Source of the DNA: Thermoproteota archaeon
GTDB taxonomy: Archaea; Korarchaeota; JAOZGF01
NCBI GenBank assembly: GCA_027491845.1
Contig: JAOZGF010000202.1
Location: 1-10,469 of the forward strand
Length of the DNA stretch: 10,469 nucleotides
Direction: 5' to 3'
Below the pieces are notes generated by a model. That model saw nothing but the letters and a program-made list of their open reading frames with translations. It did no database searches and was not told the DNA's origin. Shown piece by piece: positions 1 to 4,986 of the stretch. A program made the translations under genes and the position numbers. Within the stretch, counting starts at the first letter, position 1; each line of letters begins with the position of its first letter.

Positions 1-190
1 CATTTGCAGTTCCGTCAGTGTACCATGCAGCTGTCACTTCCAGTTTCTCAAATCTTGTGAAAATCCCTGATATGCCCATCACCCAGTATGCAACTGCTAT
101 CGCTATAGCTATCGCCACAGAAACAAGGATTATTGTCGCTATAACAGGGTGAATCGCTCTCTTATTTTTTATGAAACAAGTCAAACTCAT
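1..190 (-). CDS. Archaeal type IV pilin / archaellin-like protein, N-terminal part (runs off left edge)
   Basis: Reading leftward from the ATG at 188-190 gives 63 codons with no stop before the window edge, so only the N-terminus is present. The protein starts with a short basic leader ending K-N-K-R-A, followed by I-H-P-V-I-A-T-I-I-L-V and a hydrophobic stretch to about residue 38 that ends A-Y-W-V-M-G-I. This is the hallmark of archaeal pilins (Pilin_N / DUF1628 type), whose class III signal peptide is cut by the prepilin peptidase PibD/EppA, here probably between Ala12 and Ile13. The hydrophobic helix then builds the filament core or anchors the subunit. Residues after about 40 begin the surface domain, with a W-Y-T-D-G stretch. 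The start is supported by a GGTGG ribosome site at 194-198 and a TATA box at 222-232. Histidine replaces the more usual serine in the S-P-V-I motif. Whether it is an adhesion pilin or another filament subunit cannot be told from this fragment. Confidence 0.85.
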   Translation of the reverse strand, partial: MSLTCFIKNKRAIHPVIATIILVSVAIAIAIAVAYWVMGISGIFTRFEKLEVTAAWYTDGTAN

Positions 191-221
191 CTTCCACCAC
201 AAATATAAGGGACATGAGAAA

Positions 222-232
222 GATATATAAAG
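222..232 (-). promoter_or_regulatory. TATA box for the pilin gene
   Basis: On the minus strand this reads CTTTATATATC, a good archaeal TATA box. Its centre is about 37 bases ahead of the pilin ATG, which puts the expected transcription start near 200 and leaves a leader of about ten bases that still contains GGTGG. Inferred from position and sequence only. Confidence 0.6.
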
Positions 233-535
233 CCTTCAGGAATCCAAAAAACTAGGTTTACTAGATTGAACAAACAATTCGCCCAATTACCCTTCATTCC
301 TTTTAAAATTAGAAGATGTCTTGCATTCCTATTCTAAATTGTTTCTTTCCAAAGCCTTTCCCCATATTCTCTTTCTTTAAAGACTTTAAATGAAAAAAGG
401 AATGATGCAAGTAATACGTAAAAGCAAGGACACGGTTCCCAAAGTTCCGTATGACCAGTTGTTACAAGTCATTGTGTCGACATAAAGCGAATAACTCTGT
501 CACCTGTTTTAAGCTAACATGAAAGCCTGGCGTCA

Positions 536-610
536 ATGAAAAGGGCCTTAATTTTGTTCCTGACTCTTTTGCTCTCAAACTACTTTACACATTTTTTCAA
601 CATAATTTAA
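536..610 (+). CDS. Possible 24-residue hydrophobic peptide (doubtful)
   Basis: The frame runs from ATG at 536 to TAA at 608 and encodes a peptide starting M-K-R-A-L-I-L-F-L-T-L-L-L, which has the shape of a signal peptide or a single short membrane helix and then ends. It has no recognisable Shine-Dalgarno sequence. Its end overlaps the TATA-like stretch of the next gene. It could be a decayed secreted-protein gene, a small membrane peptide, or chance. Peptides of this size commonly occur by chance in A+T-rich DNA, so the call is weak. Confidence 0.12.
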   Translation: MKRALILFLTLLLSNYFTHFFNII

Positions 611-612
611 TA
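604..612 (+). promoter_or_regulatory. TATA-like box for the glycosylase-like gene
   Basis: ATTTAATAC lies 20-28 bases before the ATG at 632 and 32-40 bases before the second in-frame ATG at 644. There is no purine-rich ribosome site. This arrangement suggests a leaderless or nearly leaderless transcript starting around 632-644. Confidence 0.35.
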
Positions 613-631
613 CGTTTCCTTCCCTGAATCT

Positions 632-1306
632 ATGACGATCACGATGTTAGATGAAAAAATAAAGTTGCTCTTAAAAGAATTCCCGCACACTTATTCAGAA
701 GAATTGAGGATAAATCTTGACTCCCTGAATGAAAGGGAGATTTTTAAATGGTTTCTAGCCTCCATACTTTATGGAAGAAGGATTTCGGAAAATATAGCGA
801 CCAAAACATACTTCACCTTTCAAGAAAAGAACTTGGTTTCTCCTGAGTCAATAATTAAGGCTGGATGGGATAAACTTGTCCAAGCCTTAGATGAAGGAGG
901 ATACGTAAGATATGACTTCTCAACTGCAACAAGAATTCTCTCCATAACTCAAGAGTTGGTTTCTCGAAACCTATCGCTTAAGGAAGTTTTAGAGAAAACA
1001 AGAGACTACCATGAACTAAACAGTTTACTGCAGAGTTTCAAGGGGGTCGGGCCTGTTACAGTAACGATTTTCCTCAGGGAATTAAGGCATTTGTTTAAGG
1101 CTGCAAATCCTCCATTGTCAAGGCATGTTATACAGGCCTCAGAAAACCTTGGAATTAGCCTTGAAAAACATGACAGGGGGACAAAGCAGTTTGTTAGGAT
1201 TGAAGCAGCTCTGTTAAGGTTAGGTAAAAACTTCTGCGGCAAAAAGAGGTGTAGGGCCTGTGCCTTGCAAAGAATTTGCCTGAAGAAAAGCTTAGGTGAA
1301 AATTAG
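632..1306 (+). CDS. Endonuclease III-like HhH-GPD protein with C-terminal iron-sulfur loop and altered catalytic site
   Basis: A 224-residue protein resembling the Nth/MutY superfamily of base-excision DNA glycosylases, which are usually 210-230 residues in the Nth branch. An N-terminal helical part has F-K-W-F-L-A-S-I-L-Y-G at about 38-48, matching the helix that carries 'LLVAVILSAQ' in Nth. The helix-hairpin-helix is at about 134-150 with F-K-G-V-G. A four-cysteine loop at the C-terminus uses Cys202, 207, 210 and 216, spacing C-x4-C-x2-C-x5-C where Nth normally has C-x6-C-x2-C-x5-C. The unusual part is the active site. The Nth catalytic Lys position after G-V-G is occupied by hydrophobic residues (G-V-G-P-V-T-V), and the 'V-D-T-H' segment bearing the catalytic Asp reads L-S-R-H (162-165). 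A normal glycosylase/lyase reaction is therefore doubtful; DNA binding or a different chemistry is possible. The start could be the ATG at 632 or at 644, and neither has a ribosome site. The gene stands alone and converges on the amidotransferase gene. Confidence 0.8.
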   Translation: MTITMLDEKIKLLLKEFPHTYSEELRINLDSLNEREIFKWFLASILYGRRISENIATKTYFTFQEKNLVSPESIIKAGWDKLVQALDEGGYVRYDFSTATRILSITQELVSRNLSLKEVLEKTRDYHELNSLLQSFKGVGPVTVTIFLRELRHLFKAANPPLSRHVIQASENLGISLEKHDRGTKQFVRIEAALLRLGKNFCGKKRCRACALQRICLKKSLGEN

Positions 1307-1354
1307 TCTTCAGTTTTTCATCTTCATTTAAACTACATGGATTAAAGAGCATCC

Positions 1355-2179
1355 TTAAATCCTTTGCAAAGTTATTTCAACTTTCCCATCTCTAACTTGT
1401 CCAGTGAGCAGTTGATTGCTTTCCAAGGGCCTCCATCTGTCCTCCAGGTTTGTTTTTTCCGATGCCACAATCAACTTTCTTGGATAATGAAGGTAACACA
1501 TCTGGAACTCGTCTTGGTCCTTATAGCAATAAGACTTCTCTGTCTCCTGCTTGTCATAGTCACAGTAAGCGTACAACCTTTCTCCTTCGCTAAACAGAAG
1601 GTTTAACCCGATGCATGGAGCCTTCTTATCACTGTGTCTTGAAAAGTTCTCCTGCCAGAGGTCGTTTAATGTGTCCTTAAAACACTTAATTGCTTCACTC
1701 AAAGATTTGCCTTCCTCCATTTCTTTTACAATGAACCAGAAATAGACTTCACTGTCATTTACCCCCTTAATTTTCTGTTTCCAGGGTCCAAGTGTCTCTG
1801 CTACCTCGTCAGGTATGTTTATGATGCCGTTATGGGCGAAAACATAGTTCTTATACGTGAAGGGCTGAGTGTTTTCCAGTGCAATTAGGGATTGCCTAGG
1901 CAGTCCCTTCGGATTGCTTGCATGTCTCACGTGTGCTATGAGTATCGTTGACCGAATTGCTTCCGCTAGAGAAGAAAACCTCTTGTTTTCACTATAAACA
2001 GGTTTTTCGCTCTTGTAAATCCTGGGTTCACCGTTTCGGTAAAAGCCTATCCCCCATCCATCGCTTTGAAGCCTCTCAGGGTTAGCCTGGCTTTGGTTGA
2101 AAAGGGAACAGGGATCCTTAACAAGGTATTTGTACGCGTTAACAGGCGACTGTGCAAGCATCCCCAATAGTCGACACAT
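1355..2179 (-). CDS. Class II glutamine amidotransferase (YafJ/EgtC-like, GATase_4)
   Basis: A 274-residue N-terminal-nucleophile amidotransferase. The sequence starts Met-Cys-Arg-Leu-Leu-Gly, so Met removal exposes Cys2 as the nucleophile that releases ammonia from glutamine. Further family landmarks are D-G-W-G-I-G-F-Y at 40-47, A-H-V-R-H-A-S at 82-88 (glutamine-binding Arg), A-H-N-G-I-I at 115-120, G-V-N-D-S-E at 139-144 and V-A-S-E at 238-241. The length fits stand-alone YafJ-type proteins, which have no attached synthase domain. The acceptor substrate is therefore unknown; ergothioneine-type EgtC is a relative, but no other pathway gene is nearby. The protein is cytoplasmic. The start is fixed by the need for Cys at position 2. 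Upstream is only a weak purine stretch (GGGAAAG). It shares a 147-base divergent gap with the lipoprotein gene and ends 48 bases from the convergent glycosylase-like gene. Confidence 0.88.
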   Translation of the reverse strand: MCRLLGMLAQSPVNAYKYLVKDPCSLFNQSQANPERLQSDGWGIGFYRNGEPRIYKSEKPVYSENKRFSSLAEAIRSTILIAHVRHASNPKGLPRQSLIALENTQPFTYKNYVFAHNGIINIPDEVAETLGPWKQKIKGVNDSEVYFWFIVKEMEEGKSLSEAIKCFKDTLNDLWQENFSRHSDKKAPCIGLNLLFSEGERLYAYCDYDKQETEKSYCYKDQDEFQMCYLHYPRKLIVASEKTNLEDRWRPLESNQLLTGQVRDGKVEITLQRI

Positions 2180-2312
2180 TCTTCTTTCCCTTTTAAGAGT
2201 TCATTGAAAACTAAGATCTTTTTAGCTTTTCCATTCAAAAATGATTCGCAGTTCATTAACTTATCGTTATTATTGCTTACTGAAAAAAAGGTTTTTAGGA
2301 AGGTGGCTTGGT

Positions 2313-2318
2313 GAGGTG
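2313..2318 (+). promoter_or_regulatory. Strong ribosome binding site of the lipoprotein hydrolase
   Basis: GAGGTG matches the archaeal anti-Shine-Dalgarno sequence well and lies 8 bases before the ATG at 2327 (5 bases before a GTG at 2324). It shows that translation begins at the signal peptide. The TTG at 2509 has no comparable site, which matters for interpreting the split hydrolase. Confidence 0.65.
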
Positions 2319-2326
2319 GTTTAGTG

Positions 2327-2506
2327 ATGCCTTCAGGCAGTGTTAGACTTGCTTACTTAGCCGTCCTAACGTTTATATTTTTGGTTTCAGGGTGCCTTGG
2401 TCAAGTGCCTAAGCCTATCCTTAACCCTAAGCCCCAGTCATCCACCACACCTAGCCTACATTTTCCTTCACACCTACCCCGTCTGTTGAAGAAAATCTCT
2501 CCGTAA
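2327..2506 (+). CDS. Lipoprotein signal peptide and linker; probable 5' part of a frameshifted hydrolase gene
   Basis: Translation from ATG 2327 (or GTG 2324, one residue earlier) gives a 59-residue product. It has a short polar start, a hydrophobic core (L-A-Y-L-A-V-L-T-F-I-F-L) and a lipobox V-S-G-C, so the mature protein would begin with a lipid-modified Cys on the outer face of the membrane. After the Cys comes a Pro/Ser/Thr-rich linker, as in many archaeal secreted proteins, and then a stop at 2504-2506 with no folded domain. The next frame is open from 2455 and continues the same kind of linker (T-F-S-F-T-P-T-P-S-V-E-E-N) straight into the alpha/beta hydrolase. The simplest reading is one lipoprotein hydrolase gene split by a one-base loss around 2456-2480, for example in the T run at 2461-2464 or the C run at 2477-2480. 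Sequencing error, a real mutation or regulated slippage cannot be told apart here. Confidence 0.65.
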   Translation: MPSGSVRLAYLAVLTFIFLVSGCLGQVPKPILNPKPQSSTTPSLHFPSHLPRLLKKISP

Positions 2507-2508
2507 TT

Positions 2509-3171
2509 TTGTCTAGAATCCCTTACCTCTATTTTAAACCTGAAAACTGGAACGGAGAAACCATAATTTTCGTCCATGGTTTGGGAGGAAGAAAGGAAAG
2601 GTGGATGCCTGACATGATGGCTTTCAAGAAATATGGTTACGCTGTTTTTTCATTTGACTTACCGTTCCACGGTGAAAGAGGCTGTTTCAGGGATGAGTTC
2701 TTCCCGACGGTTATCAGGGAGGGATCTGAAGAGATCGTGGACATCGCTGAGTTCCTCAGAAGAGATAGTGCAAATGAGGTGTACATCGTTTCAAGGAGTC
2801 TTGGAAGCATTGTTTCAGCTGTGGCCCTAGGTAAAGGGGCTAGAATAGAAAAAGCGGCTTTACTCCTCGCCTCAGCCAATTTAACCCATGTTTTCACACA
2901 CGGTAGAGGTAGAACTTATTTTGTTGAGAAATGGGAAGAACTGGGAATTCTCACGGAAATAGACCCTATCTACTTTTTACCTTACTATAAAGGCAAAATC
3001 CATTTTCACTGCGGGAAAAAAGACATGTTACTTACGCCCGAGGCATGTGAAATGGCCTACGAAGCATGTGTTCAAGCTGAGGAAAGGAAACTTATTTGGC
3101 ATGAGGGAGGACACAGCATGCCTCTAAACAAATACTTTAACGAGATGTTAGCTTTCTTCGAAGAACAATAG
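2509..3171 (+). CDS. Alpha/beta hydrolase catalytic domain (frame-split from a lipoprotein leader)
   Basis: A serine-hydrolase fold of about 220 residues. With the TTG at 2509 as residue 1, the oxyanion-hole motif H-G-L-G-G is at 24-28. The nucleophile elbow is S-R-S-L-G (95-99) with Ser97, where the first Gly of GxSxG is replaced by Ser. The likely acid is Asp172 in G-K-K-D, and the catalytic His is His202 in G-G-H-S. All triad members are present, so it is probably an active esterase, lipase or peptidase-like enzyme; the substrate cannot be named. The TTG start has no ribosome site, and the same frame is open upstream to 2455 with Pro/Thr-rich linker residues. I therefore take this as the body of the lipoprotein gene starting at 2327, together about 282 residues, anchored outside the cell. 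If the TTG is really used, the product would be cytoplasmic. A convergent gene follows on the other strand. Confidence 0.85.
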   Translation: MSRIPYLYFKPENWNGETIIFVHGLGGRKERWMPDMMAFKKYGYAVFSFDLPFHGERGCFRDEFFPTVIREGSEEIVDIAEFLRRDSANEVYIVSRSLGSIVSAVALGKGARIEKAALLLASANLTHVFTHGRGRTYFVEKWEELGILTEIDPIYFLPYYKGKIHFHCGKKDMLLTPEACEMAYEACVQAEERKLIWHEGGHSMPLNKYFNEMLAFFEEQ

Positions 3172-3200
3172 TATCCGTAACCAGGAACCCCCTTAAAACC

Positions 3201-3237
3201 AATCCTTATTCTTTCTGGTGTTCTTGAGATAAGGATT
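3201..3237. terminator. Perfect 9-base inverted repeat after the hydrolase gene
   Basis: AATCCTTAT at 3201-3209 is matched exactly by ATAAGGATT at 3229-3237, with a 19-base loop. It begins 30 bases after the hydrolase stop. A 3'-end structure or a bidirectional terminator between convergent genes is a reasonable role, but no long T run follows on the plus strand, so the function is inferred. Confidence 0.4.
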
Positions 3238-3302
3238 TCATTAATTACTTAAAACAACTTTTCTTCTATGGTTTCATGGGAAAAGAGTTAATATAGTGTA
3301 GC

Positions 3303-3338
3303 TGACCGTTAATCCCGAAGGAGTTAGGGTTAACGTCA
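3303..3338. repeat. Inverted repeat with two single-base bulges in the convergent spacer
   Basis: TGACCGTTAATCCC (3303-3316) pairs with GGGTTAACGTCA (3327-3338): TGAC, GTTAA and CCC all match, leaving one extra C and one extra T on the left arm and a 10-base loop. Twelve pairs can form. It lies in the spacer between the two hydrolase genes, which point toward each other. It could be a transcript-end structure or a protein-binding site. Confidence 0.4.
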
Positions 3339-3371
3339 AATCAGGTTGAAAGAAAGCAGCCTAATCCTTCC

Positions 3372-3378
3372 AAAAAAA
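3372..3378 (-). terminator. T-rich terminator after the secreted hydrolase-like gene
   Basis: On the minus strand a T7 run, preceded by a TTTTCC stretch, begins about 40 bases past the stop codon at 3420. It is flanked by TTCC/GGAA that could form a short stem. Archaeal transcription commonly ends in such T-rich tracts. Confidence 0.45.
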
Positions 3379-3419
3379 GGAAAATTTGCTTGAAGGTAAA
3401 TAGACGTTATTCAGTTGGT

Positions 3420-4817
3420 TTAAGGATAAAGAATTTGCTTTAACTGTCTCATAACCCAGTTGTGACCTTTTCCCTCACACATGCTGGTTGTTTTTACCCC
3501 GCATTCATGGAAAACCCTCACATCCCACCCCCACTCCCTCAATGTTTTGATACGCGGTATCCCTATTAAATGGAATCTTTCGTCAGGGCTTGGCATGGGA
3601 GGATTATTAACAGCCTTGTCCCCTGTCCCCACAACCAAAAGGGGTACTCCTGGGTTAAAGGGCTCAATGTTTTCCTCAAAGAAAGGATCATATTCTGCAA
3701 AGTATTTTTGGTAAAAATCATCCTGCAAGAGTTCACCTAACGTTTCATATCTGACAAGTTTTCTCATGTTCTCGGTAAACGTCCAGTTAAATATTTCTCC
3801 AGCGCTTGGTTCGTGTCCAACGTCTTCCTTAACTGCTTCATATAGCTCAGGTCCAACATGGCTTTTATGTAAGGGTTCAAGCTGTGCCGACCGCATTAGA
3901 GGCAGTTTACCAACAGGCGTCTCAACTTTTTTCTCAAACAACTTGATAGCTTTCTCAGTGAAGAACTCCCTTAAGTTAAACCCTTCATGTTTAGCTAGAC
4001 ACCAAATTGGACCGCTCCAAAGAGCAAAGCTGTTGGCAGCATCTCTACCTGGCAAATCCAGTGAAGAAGGCACTATATAAAGGGCTCCGTAGGCTATACT
4101 GGGCAGAAAAGTGTCAGCTATAAGGCATTTCAGCCCCTTGACTTCAGGGTGCTCTTTTAAGTGGGCGGCGAAATAAATTAGCGTTGGTGATGAAATGCAG
4201 TTCGTGCTCATAACCTGACGGGAGTTATCCACCGTTACGTGGATTCCTTCAACCCCGAATAATTCAGGGTGTTCCTTAGAGTATGTTGGAAGTTTTCTTA
4301 AAGCTTTAAACCCGTCAAAAGCTGCTTGAGCATTTCTTTCAAGAGAAAATGGGCTGTAAGTTGCAAACGGCTGAGAAGGACCTGCTCCAGGCACCCATGG
4401 ACAAAGACAAATGAAACCATGGTTGCTGTAAGCCATTCCAACATCATATCCTCTCCGCCGCCAGTCTTCATTAACAAAAGGCCAATGCCAGAAATCATAA
4501 CCAGGCCCGCCGAAGCCGTGAAGCCAAACCTTCACAGGCCATCCTTCCTCAGGGGGGTCGCCGACAGGTATGAATAATTTAGCCCCTATTTTAACCCCGC
4601 CGTCAGCGACGCTCCAATATTCCATGTAATATGCGGCTACAGGGTATTTCCCATAACTGATTAACGGTGGGTCTACTGCCAGAAACCTCATGGCAAGGAT
4701 GTCCCCGGCTTCATATTTAGCTGGGGTAACGGACGCTGAATAAACAGCGTTATGTGTTAAGATTAATATGACGATGGCTAGGACCCCTATAAGCACACAT
4801 AAACAGACTTTTTTCAT
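3420..4817 (-). CDS. Secreted alpha/beta-hydrolase-like protein with atypical nucleophile elbow
   Basis: A 465-residue exported protein. Residues 1-28 form a signal peptide or uncleaved anchor (K-K, then a hydrophobic core to about 21, then A-V-Y-S-A-S). The body resembles large secreted serine hydrolases of the secretory-lipase/peptidase S9-like type. The oxyanion motif H-G-F-G-G is at 100-104, the acid-loop motif V-V-G-T-G-D-K at 395-401 offers Asp400, and G-K-G-H-N-W at 449-454 offers His452. A GxSxG elbow is missing. Where one is expected (after H-V-T-V) the protein reads D-N-S-R-Q, so Ser199 may be the nucleophile, or the enzyme may be inactive or use another residue. Several cysteines (139, 207, 231, 273, 439, 447) could form disulfides. 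A long insertion (about 260-380) separates elbow and acid loop, a possible lid domain. The start is well supported by GGAGGAG at 4827-4833 and a TATA box further upstream. Transcription is probably independent of the upstream large surface gene. Substrate unknown. Confidence 0.75.
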   Translation of the reverse strand: MKKVCLCVLIGVLAIVILILTHNAVYSASVTPAKYEAGDILAMRFLAVDPPLISYGKYPVAAYYMEYWSVADGGVKIGAKLFIPVGDPPEEGWPVKVWLHGFGGPGYDFWHWPFVNEDWRRRGYDVGMAYSNHGFICLCPWVPGAGPSQPFATYSPFSLERNAQAAFDGFKALRKLPTYSKEHPELFGVEGIHVTVDNSRQVMSTNCISSPTLIYFAAHLKEHPEVKGLKCLIADTFLPSIAYGALYIVPSSLDLPGRDAANSFALWSGPIWCLAKHEGFNLREFFTEKAIKLFEKKVETPVGKLPLMRSAQLEPLHKSHVGPELYEAVKEDVGHEPSAGEIFNWTFTENMRKLVRYETLGELLQDDFYQKYFAEYDPFFEENIEPFNPGVPLLVVGTGDKAVNNPPMPSPDERFHLIGIPRIKTLREWGWDVRVFHECGVKTTSMCEGKGHNWVMRQLKQILYP

Positions 4818-4826
4818 GTCCCTTTG

Positions 4827-4833
4827 CTCCTCC
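4827..4833 (-). promoter_or_regulatory. Ribosome binding site of the secreted hydrolase-like gene
   Basis: Minus-strand GGAGGAG, 9 bases before the ATG at 4817. A strong archaeal Shine-Dalgarno that fixes the start codon. Confidence 0.65.
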
Positions 4834-4863
4834 TTTTAGGTAGGCTATAAGATGTAGTATGTC

Positions 4864-4874
4864 CTATTAAACTG
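4864..4874 (-). promoter_or_regulatory. TATA box for the secreted hydrolase-like gene
   Basis: Minus-strand AGTTTAATAGG sits so that transcription would begin near 4842, giving a leader of about 25 bases that includes the GGAGGAG site. It supports a separate promoter for this gene in the 169-base gap after the large surface gene. Confidence 0.45.
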
Positions 4875-4986
4875 AGACGCACGTGATGTGAACATAAAAG
4901 GTATTCACCAAGGATTAAATGGCCGTAAAGGCAGAAGAGAACAACACTTAGGTTAAAAGGAAAATAAAGTTAGATGGTTTAATCGT

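Larger units (their letters stand above)
191..631. other. Intergenic region, 441 bases, no convincing gene
   Basis: The left end carries the pilin ribosome site and TATA box, and the right end a TATA-like stretch for the gene at 632. Between them I see two short plus-strand reading frames without ribosome sites: a 31-codon frame at 390-485 and a 24-codon hydrophobic frame at 536-610. I find no tRNA, repeat array or strong hairpin. The two flanking genes are transcribed divergently from this gap. Confidence 0.5.

Noticed and set aside
390..485. 31-codon plus-strand frame between the pilin and glycosylase-like genes
   Set aside because: No ribosome site, no promoter at a sensible distance and no recognisable sequence.
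2047..2256. Minus-strand 69-codon frame overlapping the amidotransferase start
   Set aside because: Most of it lies out of frame inside the amidotransferase gene. Only about 25 codons are outside, with no ribosome site and no recognisable motif, so it is probably a shadow.
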